Shown here one piece after another: positions 46,031 to 59,326 of a stretch of DNA of 64,000 nt. The notes beneath the pieces were generated by a model, which made no database searches, was not told the DNA's origin, and worked only from the letters and a program-made list of their open reading frames with translations. The position numbers and the translations under genes were made by a program. Source of the stretch: Cepaea nemoralis (taxonomy: Eukaryota > Mollusca > Gastropoda > Stylommatophora > Helicidae); contig JACEFZ010011666.1 of the NCBI GenBank assembly GCA_014155875.1, positions 73,501 to 137,500 on the forward strand, given 5' to 3'. Each line of letters opens with the position of its first letter. Within the stretch, counting starts at the first letter, position 1.

Positions 46031-47980
46031 GTCACCAGTATCTGCAGTTACAACATATTAGCTATTGTATATAGAACTGTGATAGTAATACTAAGACAGT
46101 AAGCCGACGTTACATCGTCACCGGCATCATGCAGAAACTATAGACTATCCAGTGTATATAGAACTGTATTGTGTGCTGTAACAGTGTGATATAGAACTTA
46201 TAGGTTACTATCGTCACCTACACCTGTAGCTATGAAGAGAAAGTAACCAGTGTAGATAGACTGTGATAATAATTTCGCACAGAGGAGGACGCGACATCAT
46301 CACCTGCACCTGGAGCGACCACTAAGTTAGTTAGCTATTGTGTTGATAGAATATTAATGTATAATGTATTAATGTATAATGCATAACATGATTTTTAGTT
46401 AAGTTGCTTGTTTAAATAAATCTTCTTTACAGTTTAAAATACACTTAAAGAAATGCGACAGTAATTCGCATTTAAATTAGTTTACTAGTTAGTTAAAGTT
46501 AGTTAGTATACATAAATATAGACAATAGTTAAACCAGTAATACAGTTACATTAGTATAAATAGAACATACAGGTCTCTTAGGAGACTACTGTCTTAAAAG
46601 TCAAATGATAGTTGTTAGCTAGAATAACTTAGTTTAGTTATAGTTTAGATTAGTTAGCAAGTAAATACACTTAGAATTCATTAGGCTCATTTACAACATT
46701 TTACATTAAGGGAGCCAACACATTTCTCCTAAATTATGTTTAGTTAGTTAAATTACCTTTCCCTTAGTTAGTAACGTTACACCCATTAGAACACATTAGT
46801 TAGTAACGCCCATTAGAACACATTAGTTAGTAACACCCATTAGAACACATTAGTTAGTAACACCCATTAGAACACAGTAGATAAAACAGCAGTTAGCTAT
46901 AATAGTTCGTTTCTTAGCATTGCCTTGTGCAATCCAAAAACAGTGTAAATACTTTAGTTAAAGTACTATTAAAAGGTACTATTATCGGCTCTATGATTGT
47001 GTAAAACGAGCCCTTTTTTATTTTAATCAGAAAAACATTTTTAAACTTACAAACGGTAGGTCAGTGAGCAAGAGATGAGTGAGAGGAAGAGTGAAAGGAT
47101 TAAATATATTGTGAATGTTAAATGTTGCATTTTTTTCGCACAATTTAGTTTTTTAAGAATTGTCTTCGTCTTTCGTGTAACACATGTGAGCGTGTAATTT
47201 TATATGTGTTGTAGCCACTTTTGCATTACAGCTATAGGAATGTTTTCCAGCGTCTCAGATCGGGCACGCATCTCACAAATCAATCATAGGCATTCATTTG
47301 TGACTTGCATAAACCTACCTGCGACACTTGAAAGCTTTAACCACATGAATTATTAACATACACATATGTTTCTAATTTAAACATACATAAAGTATAAATT
47401 AACACGCATACAACCAGGAATACTAACAGATAAAGATGCAAACAGCAGGTTTTCCAAAGGGAGATTACACATGCACAGGGGACACTATAAACTTATAAAA
47501 AGGTTGAGGACACAGTTGAGTATTTATCCGCAAGCGGAAGTCAGATAGGTGAACTTCAGTAAACACACAACTTATTAAAGATGTTGAAGTACATTGCATG
47601 GGAGCCATGAATTTTATACTCATGTATTGTTTCCTTAACAGGAACAATTTGGTCGGGATATCGGGTTTCGATATTTAGAAAGGCAGTGTTTTAATAACAA
47701 TTGGCCTTGGGTCGATACAGCTTCCAAGAGTGTAATGTGGAAGAGCAGTGACTCTTATCAACAGTACAGGTGTGAGACACTGAATATAAACCAGTGGATA
47801 GATATATCAACTGGGTAGCAGACTGGTATAAGTCGGAAGTGGTACCTAAGGACATGAGTAGTGAAGCCCTACAAACACCTTGACAAATTAGACCCAGCTA
47901 ATTTTTTATATGCTTCGACGACATTGCGTCACACCTACTAGTTAAATTTGGTGACGCAATACGGGGGAGCCACGGGAGTA
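46031..47980 (+). other. 3' non-coding region of gypsy element 2 with short repeats
   Basis: No gene. A loose repeat of about 90-100 bp around 'acatcgtcacc.gcat' covers 46010-46330. A 29-30-bp minisatellite (TTAGTTAGTAACACCCATTA and GAACACA) spans about 46760-46876 in four copies. It ends with a purine-rich ACGGGGGAGCCACGGGAGTA at 47961-47980, the likely polypurine tract. Confidence 0.65.
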
Positions 47981-48654
47981 TGTCAACGTGTTCGATAGGA
48001 CATAGACTAGGACAGGAGACAGAATAAGGGGTAAGGACAGATAGGACGTAGATAAGGACCTCTACTAGGGAGTAGATAGAATAGAGACAGACCGCATGGG
48101 ATAACTTAGGACAGTTATAAGACAGGACTTAGATGAGGACACGGACGTGTCATATCTAGGACATTAGCGGGACTAACCCAGAGGATGGGGCGGGGGATGC
48201 TAGTTCACGGGACAACACCCGTAAACAGAGTTAGCAGTAGGACAACCCAAGGTTGACACAGACAGGACTACTGTACTACGTGACGAGTGGGCCAGCACGA
48301 GGTTTTGCTGACCGCACGAAGTTTAGAACGACAAGGGCAGCGACTGGACTGAGGTTATTCAGACGGGACCCGACAGTCTTCCAGACAGGACGTGTGATTG
48401 TTTTCCGAAAGCCAATGTGTAGTTTACAAGAGCGCATGTTATAATTCGCGAGTGTGAGATTGTATTTGAGTATGTACGGGTTGTTGTGAGGAAAGGCGAC
48501 ATGTATATTTAAGCAGGCCATTAGCGCCTGATCTTGTGTATGTAAAGATAGCAGGTTCGCCTGCAAAAAAATAGATTGTCCATTCACACATGAAGTGTCG
48601 TTGAGGTGTGAATGAAGTGGAGCGAGTGCCTGGATGCAATTTGAGTTGTTGACA
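47981..48654 (+). mobile_element. Gypsy element 2: putative 3' LTR
   Basis: A 674-bp sequence starting TGTCAAC and ending GTTGACA, a perfect 7-bp inverted pair, right after a purine-rich tract. It shares CAGACAGGACGT and neighbouring strings with the LTR at 3297-3827. No second copy is in the window. Confidence 0.65.
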
Positions 48655-48720
48655 AGCGTCCTTGTCTTTCCAAGAGCCATGTGTATCTAGTAATATTACA
48701 AGATTTTCCGATCTCCTAGG

Positions 48721-48721
<1 letters not shown>

Positions 48722-48780
<59 letters not shown>
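48722..48780. repeat. (GT)n microsatellite
   Basis: 59 bp of GT, adjoining the 3' side of the minus-strand SINE and possibly grown from its tail. Confidence 0.96.
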
Positions 48781-48782
<2 letters not shown>

Positions 48783-49025
48783 ATATCCTTTACAGGGCAT
48801 CGCTGTCAACACCAGCATCTTTCAGCTGTATGTTGATTTCTTGGCAAGATTACGCTCAGTAGTTTGCCATTGCTTTCTGAGCGGCCGGCTGACATACCCA
48901 GTAAGTTACCGATGCTATTCCAACCACTGCTGATTCTCACCGTCATCACGTTACCTACGAGAGTATACGAGATTACGGAGAAGAGTCGCTAACCTCTAAG
49001 CCACGAAGCCGGCATCTCTTGGGTA
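48781..49025 (-). mobile_element. tRNA-derived SINE, copy 2
   Basis: On the minus strand: GGCTTCGTGGCTTAGAGGTT gives an A box, then after about 75 bp GTGGTTGGAATAGC as a weak B box, a body with AGAAAGCAATGGCAAACTAC and TTGCCAAGAAATCAACATAC, and a (CA)n tail. The AATGGCAAAC and TTGCCAAGAAA strings are the kind of central domain shared by several SINE families. Matches 11850-12096. Read on the plus strand it looks like an open exon between ACAG and GTAAGT, but the tRNA-like head argues against that. Confidence 0.65.
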
Positions 49026-49089
49026 GTAAGATCAAATTATTTCTCGGATAAGGGCTTAAAAACAGAAGTGTTCGTGTGCAAGGTATGCA

Positions 49090-52000
49090 CGTGAGTGCAT
49101 GTTGGTGGGCACCCTAACTGCGGTCGACATATAAACAAAAATAAAACAAGCAAAGCTAAAAGAGTAAACCATTTTCCCTTAACAATTGGAACTTGGAATG
49201 TACGCACCCTACTTGACAGAGACGGCGCGTCGGGTCCAGAGAGACGAACAGCCCTGATTGGGAAAGAGCTGGGCAGGTACAACATCGACATTGCAGCCTT
49301 GAGCGAGACACGACTTGCAGAAGAAGGCCAAATCTGTGAAATAGGTGCCGGCTACACATTTTTCTGGAGTGGAAGGAAAAACGAGGAAAGACGCCAATCC
49401 GGTGTGGGATCTGCCATAAGTCGGCCTGGTCGGCAAATTAGCTGATTTCCAAAGGCTATAAACGATAGGCTCATGACCATTAAGTTGCCCCTGCTGAATG
49501 GATGGAAGCATTCAACCATTGTGAGTGCCTGCGCACCAACTATGACCAACGAAGATGATGTCAAGAAAAAGTTCTATGAGGACCTGCACAATGCATTAAC
49601 ATCTGTTCCCAAAGGAGACAAACTTATACTCCTTGGGGATTTCAATGCCAGAGTAGGCACGGACACCACCTCTTGGAGTGGCGTTATTGGAAAGCATGGA
49701 GTCGGAAATTGTAACAGCAATGGATTCCTCCTCCTTCAGACATGTGCCGAACATGATCTCCTGATTAAGAACACAATTTTCCGTCTCCCCATGAGAAATA
49801 GGACATCGTGGATGCACCCCAGCTCGAAACACTGGCACCTCATTGACCATGTCATCGTCAGGAGGAGTGACAGACAAGACGTTAGAGTGACAAAATCCAT
49901 GTGTGGTGCCGAATGTTGGACAGACTATCGTCTCATTGTCTCGAAAATAAACATTCACATCAGGCCATACGGCGTCCTCAAGGGGTGAAAATGCAAAAAA
50001 AAAGCTAAATGTCACCCGCCTAAACAGCAAGAAAATGCAGCAGTCGTTTAAAAATATGCTGGAAGACCGCCTCAACCCCAATGCTGCAGCTAAACAGGAT
50101 ACAGAAACAGAATGGAGAGCTCTAAAGGACATAATTTACAACACTGCTATGGATATCCTGGGGCCAGCCCCCAGAAAGCATAAAGACTGGTTGATGAAAA
50201 TTCCGAAGACATCAACCAATTGCTGGCCGAGAAACATCTTCTCCTCAGGGCACATTTGAATGACCCGAAGTCAACATAAAAAAAAGATGCCTTCAAGAAC
50301 ATTCAGAGAGTAGTGCAGCAGAAACTTCGGCACATGCGGTACTCCTGGCTGAGCAGCAAAGCTGATGAAATTCAGGGCTTTGCTGACAGACATGATATGA
50401 AAAGCTTCTACGACTCACTGAAAGCGGTCTATAGATGGTCCTACATCACCAGGCATAGTTCTCCTCCTCAGTGCAGATGGGGGAACATTGGTCACCGATA
50501 AGAAAGAAATCCTTTAACGCTGGGAAGAGCATTTCAGCAACATTTTAAATGCAACTTCCTTCTTCGATGATGAAACCATCAACTGCCTTCCTCAAGTTCC
50601 CACCAATGAGACATTTGATGACCTGCCAACCATAGTGGAAGTAAAGAAAGTCATCCAGCAACTCTCCAGCGACAAGGCACCTGGTCCTGACTCCATCCTA
50701 GCAGAGATATACAAGGCAGGTGGGCCGGTCCTAACAGAGCAGCTTCACCAAGTCTTTATAAACATATGGGTGAACGAGACCATGCCACAAGAGTTCAAGG
50801 ACGCGTCAATAGTCCATCTTTACAAACGTAAAGGAAACCGCCAATCCTGTGACAACCATAAAGGCATCTCCTTGCTTTCAATTGCAGGGAAGATACTCGC
50901 CAGAATTCTTCTCAATCGCCTCACAGCCCATCTCGATCAATGTCTTCTTCCTGAGAGTCAATGTGGCTTCAGAAAAGAAAGTGGAACTGTTGACATGATT
51001 TTCGCTGCAAGGCAGCTGCAAGAGAAATGTCAGGAACAGAACTGCGAAATGTTCTCCACTTTCATTGACCTTACCAAGGCTTTTGATACAGTCAGCAGAG
51101 AAGGACTGTGGAAGATTATGGCAAAATATGGCTGTCCACGAAAGTTTGTCCAAATAGTGCGGCTATTTCATAATGGCATGCAGGCAAGAGTACAGGAAAA
51201 TGGTGAACTGTCTGAACCCTTTCCTGTCACCAATGGAGTAAAGCAAGGATGTGTCCTGGCACCAACACTGTTCAGCCTAATGTTTTCAGCCATGTTGATG
51301 AATGCCTTCGAGAATGACGACATTGGAATAGACATAAACTACGTATGGATGGAAAGTTATTCAATCCCAGAAGGCTGAAAGCTAAAACCAAAATTAACAG
51401 CGACACCGTCAGAGAGCTCCTGTTTGCTGATGATTGCGCTCTATACGCCAACTCAGAGGCGGACATGCAACATAATGTTTCAGCTTTCTCACATGCCTGT
51501 GCCAACTTTGGGCTCAATATCAACTTGAAGAAGACTGTAGTTATGTACCAGCCAGCTGCAGGAAATAATCACACTGTGCCGAATATCAAAGTGAATGATC
51601 ATAGACTAAGTGTTGTGGACACATTCACCTATCTTGGCAGCACTGTGTCACAAGCTGCCACAATTGATGACGAAGTGAATGCAAGAATCTCCAAGGCCAG
51701 TGTGGCCTTTGGCAGACTGTACAAGAATGTATGGGACAGAACTGGAATAAACCTGTAAACAAAGCTAAAAGTCTACGAAGCAGTTGTATTATCCACACTG
51801 CTATATGCTTGTGAAACCTGGACTGTTTATCAGCGCCACGCTAGGAAATTAAACCACTTCCACACAGTCTGCCTAAGGAAGCTACTGAAGATTAAATGGC
51901 AAGACAAGATTCCAGACACTGAAGTCCTAGAAAGAGCGTCCATGCCCAGTATCCACACTGTACTGATGAAGAATCGGATTCGCTGGGCTGGTCACTTGAC

Positions 52001-52695
52001 TCGCATGGCAGATCACAGGCTCCCTACACGAATTTTATACAGCGAACTGCGTTGTGGTAAACGCTCCCAAGGTGGCCAGAGGAAACGTTTTAAAGACACT
52101 CTGAAAATCTCACTGAATGCTTTTGGAATTCATCATGACACCTGGGAGGCTGCAGTCAGAGACCGAAATTCGTGACGTGCATCATTACGCAAGGGTGCAG
52201 TCATATGTAAGGCAACCAGGACTGCAAGAGCTGTGAAGAAAAGGCAGGACAGAAAAACCACTGCAGGAAATCATCCTCCAGAAACGTCAAGCATTCTTTG
52301 CCCACATTGTCAAAGAACATTTCGAGCCAAAATAGGCCTTGTCAGCCATCTTAGAACCCACGGCTCCATACCTTCAATCCCACCGGATGAAATGAATGGT
52401 CATCATCATTCTTGATGGACAAACAACAACATACACGTGAAAAATCATACGGCAACTGGACATCGCAAACAGCAGGCCTTTAGGCTGCTGCCCTAACAAA
52501 ATTGTTACAAATTGAAAATATAATCTCGGGTTGTAAAACCTATTTACCGTTGATGGAAGCTTTCCAGAGGAAGCAAGGTTTAAACACATACATGCCGAAG
52601 TCGGACACACTGAACTTTGAACTGCATAACTATTTGTGACGTAATAATTCTAAAAAGGAACTGATAAGAGAATCCATTGCCTTATTGTCAACTGT
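49090..52695 (+). mobile_element. LINE-C tandem unit 1 with endonuclease
   Basis: A zinc-finger-tailed LINE nearly complete at the 5' side. Endonuclease: LTIGTWNVRTLLDRDG, DIAALSETRLAEEG, a stop at 49443, then KLILLGDFNARVGTD and HLIDHVIVRRSDR; the SDH end is degraded to TDYRLIVSK. RT: DKAPGPDSILAEIYKAGGP, ESQCGFRKESGTVDMIFAAR, FIDLTKAFDTVSREGL, NGVKQGCVLAPTLFSLMFS, and LLFADDCALYANSEADMQ in another frame after a one-base loss near 51345. Post-[22 protein letters not shown] and the C2H2 finger LCPHCQRTFRAKIGLVSHL. About 300 bp of 3' flank follows to 52695. Damaged by stops at about 50280, 51757 and 52173. Confidence 0.9.
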
Positions 52696-55600
52696 ACGGA
52701 CACCACCTCTTGGAGTGGCGTTATTGGAAAGCATGGAGTCGGAAATTGTAACAGCAATGGATTCCTCCTCCTTCAGACATGTGCCGAACATGATCTCCTG
52801 ATTAAGAACACAATTTTCCGTCTCCCCATGAGAAATAGGACATCGTGGATGCACCCCAGCTCGAAACACTGGCACCTCATTGACCATGTCATCGTCAGGA
52901 GGAGTGACAGACAAGACGTTAGAGTGACAAAATCCATGTGTGGTGCCGAATGTTGGACAGACTATCGTCTCATTGTCTCGAAAATAAACATTCACATCAG
53001 GCCATACGGCGTCCTCAAGGGGTGAAAATGCAAGTGAAAAAGCTAAATGTCACCCGCCTAAACAGCAAGAAAATGCAGCAGTCGTTTAAAAATATGCTGG
53101 AAGACCGCCTCAACCCCAATGCTGCAGCTAAACAGGATACAGAAACAGAATGGAGAGCTCTAAAGGACATAATTTACAACACTGCTATGGATATCCTGGG
53201 GCCAGCCCCCAGAAAGCATAAAGACTGGGTTGATGAAAATTCCGAAGACATCAACCAATTGCTGGCCGAGAAACATCTTCTCCTCAGGGCACATTTGAAT
53301 GACCCGAAGTCAACATAAAAAAAAGATGCCTTCAAGAACATTCAGAGAGTAGTGCAGCAGAAACTTCGGCACATGCGGTACTCCTGGCTGAGCAGCAAAG
53401 CTGATGAAATTCAGGGCTTTGCTGACATACATGATATGAAAAGCTTCTACGACTCACTGAAAGCGGTCTATAGATGGTCCTACATCACCAGGCATAGTTC
53501 TCCTCCTCAGTGCAGATGGGGGAACATTGGTCACCGATAAGAAAGAAATCCTTTAAACGCTGGGAAGAGCATTTCAGCAACATCTTAAATGCAACTTCCT
53601 TCTTCGATGATGAAACCATCAACTGCCTTCCTCAAGTTCCCACCAATGAGACACTTGATGACCTGCCAACCATAGTGGAAGTAAAGAAAGTCATCCAGCA
53701 ACTCTCCAGCGACAAGGCACCTGGTCCTGACTCCATCCTAGCAGAGATATACAAGGCAGGTGGGCCGGTCCTAACAGAGCAGCTTCACCAAGTCTTTATA
53801 AACATATGGGTGAACGAGACCATGCCACAAGAGTTCAAGGACGCGTCAATAGTCCATCTTTACAAACGTAAAGGAAACCGCCAATCCTGTGACAACCATA
53901 AAGGCATCTCCTTGCTTTCAATTGCAGGGAAGATACTCGCCAGAATTCTTCTCAATCGCCTCACAGCCCATCTCGATCAATGTCTTCTTCCTGAGAGTCA
54001 ATGTGGCTTCAGAAAAGAAAGTGGAACTGTTGACATGATTTTCGCTGCAAGGCAGCTGCAAGAGAAATGTCAGGAACAGAACTGCGAAATGTTCTCCACT
54101 TTCATTGACCTTACCAAGGCTTTTGATACAGTCAGCAGAGAAGGACTGTGGAAGATTATGGCAAAATATGGCTGTCCACGAAAGTTTGTCCAAATAGTGC
54201 GGCTATTTCATAATGGCATGCAGGCAAGAGTACAGGAAAATGGTGAACTGTCTGAACCCTTTCCTGTCACCAATGGAGTAAAGCAAGGATGTGTCCTGGC
54301 ACCAACACTGTTCAGCATAATGTTTTCAGCCATGTTGATGAATGCCTTCGAGAATGACGACATTGGAATAGACATAAACTACGTATGGATGGAAAGTTAT
54401 TCAATCCAGAAGGCTGAAAGCTAAAACCAAAATTAACAGCGACACCGTCAGAGAGCTCCTGTTTGCTGATGATTGCGCTCTATACGCCAACTCAGAGGCG
54501 GACATGCAACATAATGTTTCAGCTTTCTCACATGCCTGTGCCAACTTTGGGCTCAATATCAACTTGAAGAAGACTGTAGTTATGTACCAGCCAGCTGCAG
54601 GAAATAATCACACTGTGCCGAATATCAAAGTGAATGATCATAGACTAAGTGTTGTGGACACATTCACCTATCTTGGCAGCACTGTGTCACAAGCTGCCAC
54701 AATTGATGACGAAGTGAATGCAAGAATCTCCAAGGCCAGTGCTGGCCTTTGGCAGACTGTACAAGAATGTATGGGACAGAACTGGAATAAGCCTGCAAAC
54801 AAAGCTAAAAGTCTACAAAGCAGTTGTATTATCCACACTGCTATATGCTTGTGAAACCTGGACTGTTTATCGACACGCTAGGAATTTAAACCACTCCCAC
54901 ACAGTCTGCCTAAGGAAGCTACTGAAGATTAAATGGCAAGACAAGATTCCAGACACTGAAGTCCTAGAAAGAGCGTCCATGCCCAGTATCCACACTCTAC
55001 TGATGAAGAATCAGATTCGCTGGGCTGGTCACTTGACTCGCATGCCAGATCACAGGCTCCCTACACGAATTTTATACAGCGAACTGCGTTGTGGTAAACG
55101 CTCCCAAGGTGGCCAGAGGAAACGTTTTAAAGACACTCTGAAAATCTCACTGAATGCTTTTGGAATTCATCATGACACCTGGGAGGCTGCAGTCAGAGAC
55201 CGAAATTCGTGACGTGCATCATTACGCAAGGGTGCAGTCATATGTAAGGCAACCAGGACTGCAAGAGCTGTGAAGAAAAGGCAGGACAGAAAAACCACTG
55301 CAGGAAATCATCCTCCAGAAACGTCAAGCATTCTTTGCCCACATTGTCAAAGAACATTTCGAGCCAAAATAGGCCTTAGTCAGCCATCTTAGAACCCACG
55401 GCTCCATACCTTCAATCCCACCGGATGAAATGAATGGTCATCATCATTCTTGATGGACAAACAACAACATACACGTGAAAAATCATACGGCAACTGGACA
55501 TCGCAAACAGCAGGCCTTTAGGCTGCTGCCCTAACAAAATTGTTACAAATTGAAAATATAATCTCGGGTTGTAAAACCTATTTACCGTTGATGGAAGCTT

Positions 55601-55733
55601 TCCAGAGGAAGCAAGGTTTAAACACATACATGCCGAAGTCGGACACACTGAACTTTGAACTGCATAACTATTTGTGACGTAATAATTCTAAAAAGGAACT
55701 GATAAGAGAATCCATTACCTTATTGTCAACTGT
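52696..55733 (+). mobile_element. LINE-C tandem unit 2
   Basis: A direct copy of 49659-52695 (period 3037 bp), starting in the middle of the endonuclease at ACGGACACCACCTC and ending after the same 3' flank. The frame from 53510 to 54424 (304 codons) covers the start and palm of RT, since this copy has an extra A near 53556 that keeps the frame that units 1 and 3 lose. It shares the one-base loss before FADD with unit 1. Near 54740 it has its own insertion, giving a different frame (SAGLWQTVQE). The zinc finger is frameshifted near 55378. Confidence 0.9.
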
Positions 55734-58700
55734 ACGGACACCACCTCTTGGAGTGGCGTTATTGGAAAGCATGGAGTCGGAAATTGTAACAGCAATGGAT
55801 TCCTCCTCCTTCAGACATGTGCCGAACATGATCTCCTGATTAAGAACACAATTTTCCGTCTCCCCATGAGAAATAGGACATCGTGGATGCACCCCAGCTC
55901 GAAACACTGGCACCTCATTGACCATGTCATCGTCAGGAGGAGTGACAGACAAGACGTTAGAGTGACAAAATCCATGTGTGGTGCCGAATGTTGGACAGAC
56001 TATCGTCTCATTGTCTCGAAAATAAACATTCACATCAGGCCATACGGCGTCCTCAAGGGGTGAAAATGCAAGTGAAAAAGCTAAATGTCACCCGCCTAAA
56101 CAGCAAGAAAATGCAGCAGTCGTTTAAAAATATGCTGGAAGACCGCCTCAACCCCAATGCTGCAGCTAAACAGGATACAGAAACAGAATGGAGAGCTCTA
56201 AAGGACATAATTTACAACACTGCTATGGATATCCTGGGCCAGCCCCCAGAAAGCATAAAGACTGGGTTGATGAAAATTCCGAAGACATCAACCAATTGCT
56301 GGCCGAGAAACATCTTCTCCTCAGGGCACATTTGAATGACCCGAAGTCAACATAAAAAAAAGATGCCTTCAAGAACATTCAGAGAGTAGTGCAGCAGAAA
56401 CTTCGGCACATGCGGTACTCCTGGCTGAGCAGCAAAGCTGATGAAATTCAGGGCTTTGCTGACATACATGATATGAAAAGCTTCTACGACTCACTGAAAG
56501 CGGTCTATAGATGGTCCTACATCACCAGGCATAGTTCTCCTCCTCAGTGCAGATGGGGGAACATTGGTCACCGATAAGAAAGAAATCCTTTAACGCTGGG
56601 AAGAGCATTTCAGCAACATCTTAAATGCAACTTCCTTCTTCGATGATGAAACCATCAACTGCCTTCCTCAAGTTCCCACCAATGAGACACTTGATGACCT
56701 GCCAACCATAGTGGAAGTAAAGAAAGTCATCCAGCAACTCTCCAGCGACAAGGCACCTGGTCCTGACTCCATCCTAGCAGAGATATACAAGGCAGGTGGG
56801 CCGGTCCTAACAGAGCAGCTTCACCAAGTCTTTATAAACATATGGGTGAACGAGACCATGCCACAAGAGTTCAAGGACGCGTCAATAGTCCATCTTTACA
56901 AACGTAAAGGAAACCGCCAATCCTGTGACAACCATAAAGGCATCTCCTTGCTTTCAATTGCAGGGAAGATACTCGCCAGAATTCTTCTCAATCGCCTCAC
57001 AGCCCATCTCGATCAATGTCTTCTTCCTGAGAGTCAATGTGGCTTCAGAAAAGAAAGTGGAACTGTTGACATGATTTTCGCTGCAAGGCAGCTGCAAGAG
57101 AAATGTCAGGAACAGAACTGCGAAATGTTCTCCACTTTCATTGACCTTACCAAGGCTTTTGATACAGTCAGCAGAGAAGGACTGTGGAAGATTATGGCAA
57201 AATATGGCTGTCCACGAAAGTTTGTCCAAATAGTGCGGCTATTTCATAATGGCATGCAGGCAAGAGTACAGGAAAATGGTGAACTGTCTGAACCCTTTCC
57301 TGTCACCAATGGAGTGAAGCAAGGATGTGTCCTGGCACCAACACTGTTCAGCCTAATGTTTTCAGCCATGTTGATGAATGCCTTCGAGAACGACGACATT
57401 GGAATAGACATCAACTACCGTATGGATGGAAAGTTATTCAATCTCAGAAGGCTGAAAGCTAAAACCAAAATTAACAGCGACACCGTCAGAGAGCTCCTGT
57501 TTGCTGATGATTGCGCTCTATACGCCAACTCAGAGGCGGACATGCAACATAATGTTTCAGCTTTCTCACATGCCTGTGCCAACTTTGGGCTCAATATCAA
57601 CTTGGAGAAGACTGTAGTTATGTACCAGCCAGCTCCAGGAATAATCACACTGTGCCGAATATCAAAGTGAATGATCATAGACTAAGTGTTGTGGACAAAT
57701 TCACCTATCTTGGCAGCACTGTGTCACAAGCTGCCACAATTGATGACGAAGTGAATGCAAGAATCTCCAAGGCCAGTGTGGCCTTTGGCAGACTGTACAA
57801 GAATGTATTGGACAGAACTGGAATAAGCCTGTAAACAAAGCTAAAAGTCTACGAAAGCAGTTGTATTATCCACACTGCTATATGCTTGTGAAACCTGGAC
57901 TGTTTATCAGCGCCACGCTAGGAAATTAAACCACTTCCACACAGTCTGCCTAAGGAAGCTACTGAAGATTAAATGGCAAGACAAGATTCCAGACACTGAA
58001 GTCCTAGAAAGAGCGTCCATGCCCAGTATCCACACTGTACTGATGAAGAATCGGATTCGCTGGGCTGGTCACTTGACTCGCATGCCAGATCACAGGCTCC
58101 CTAAACGAATTTTATACAGCGAACTGCGTTGTGGTAAACGCTCCCAAGGTGGCCAGAGGAAACGCTTTTAAAGACACTCTGAAAATCTCACTGAATGCTT
58201 TTGGAATTCATCATGACACCTGGGAGGCTGCAGCCAGAGACCGAAATTCGTGGCGTGCATCATTACGCAAGGGTGCAGTCATATGTGAGGCAACCAGGAC
58301 TGCAAGAGCTGTGAAGAAAAGGCAGGACAGAAAAACCACTGCAGGAAATCATCCTCCAGAAACGTCAAGCATTCTTTGCCCACATTGTCAAAGAACATTT
58401 CGAGCCAAAATAGGCCTTATCAGCCATCTTAGAACCCACGGCTCCATACCTTCAATCCCACTGGATGAAATGAATGGTCATCATCATTCTTGATGGACAA
58501 ACAACAACATACACGTGAAAAATCATACGGCAACTGGACATCGCAAACAGCAGGCCTTTAGGCTGCTGCCCTAACAAAATTGTTACAAATTGAAAATATA
58601 ATCTCGGGTTGTAAAACCTATTTACCGTTGATGGAAGCTTTCCAGAGGAAGCAAGGTTTAAACACATACATGCCGAAGTCGGACACACTGAACTTTGAAC

Positions 58701-58773
58701 TGCATAACTATTTGTGACGTAATAATTCTAAAAAGGAACTGATAAGAGAATCCATTGCCTTATTGTCAACTGT
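55734..58773 (+). mobile_element. LINE-C tandem unit 3
   Basis: A third direct copy (3040 bp). The frame 56711-57670 (319 codons) runs through RT motif A to the catalytic LLFADDCALYANSE because AACTACCGTATGG keeps a C lost in units 1 and 2. It then loses one A near 57642. The end of the element has a frame (58131-58493) containing RKGAVICEATRTARA and an intact finger LCPHCQRTFRAKIGLISHL. The unit ends at ATTGTCAACTGT, after which the sequence becomes the flank of exon 5. Confidence 0.9.
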
Positions 58774-59219
58774 GCTACACACTGCAACACTGGTTGTATT
58801 CTGTGCCATGTTATGTCCAGACGTGATGACAATGCCCTCTGTACTCATGTGTGTGAATCAATTCTTTAAGGTGAGCTCATCTGCAACACGATTAACTTGC
58901 ATGATTGTCTCCCAAAAAAGAATTCAGTCATTTTCCACATAGATTATAATTTTCACATTTTCTACACTCTCCTTCTTCTTCTTATAGTTCATCCGCGTTG
59001 CGTTGGTGATCATGTCTGTTCACAACATTATGTCTCGTGTACTGCCAATTAACCGTGATACAATTATTTCTCCAGGCCACGATATCAAAATGTTCAATAT
59101 AGTTTTCTATCATGTTGTCTTCTTGTCTTTCCACCAAATATTATGTATGCTGTTATAAAAGGAAATTAATACAATAATACATGACGTGTTTCTGCATTAT
59201 ACATAATATATTTGCCACT

Positions 59220-59280
<61 letters not shown>

Positions 59281-59326
59281 GACTAACTTACAAACTGAGT
59301 TAATTCAGCTTATATGTGACACTCAG
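58774..59326 (+). other. Intron flank upstream of exon 5
   Basis: Related to 39700-40370 and 10640-10899. Contains a (GAT)n run at 59219-59279 and the shared string AAGACTAACTTACAAACTGA before the acceptor. A Cys-rich stretch at about 58774-58870 has no acceptor and was not called. Confidence 0.65.

Larger units (their letters stand above)
42320..48654 (+). mobile_element. Gypsy element 2, integrase before RT (Gmr1-like order)
   Basis: A plus-strand Ty3/gypsy element lacking a recognisable 5' LTR. Order seen: gag (from 42323), zinc-finger-like and protease motifs to 43940, a deleted integrase with only its C-terminus left (about 44255-44430), RT (44597-45260), RNase H (to about 46000), a 1.9-kb non-coding stretch, a purine-rich tract and a 3' LTR (47981-48654). 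Normal gypsy elements have integrase after RNase H. Gmr1-like elements have it before RT, and this element fits them. Stops and frameshifts abound. Confidence 0.8.

Noticed and set aside
48797..48900. Open plus-strand segment between ACAG and GTAAGT, with a relative at 11875
   Set aside because: The relative has stops in all frames and both have tRNA-like boxes on the minus strand; a SINE explains them better.
58774..58875. Cys-rich plus-strand reading just after the LINE triplication, ending near GGTGAGC
   Set aside because: No acceptor AG before it and a stop before the donor; does not match the spacing of the five exons.
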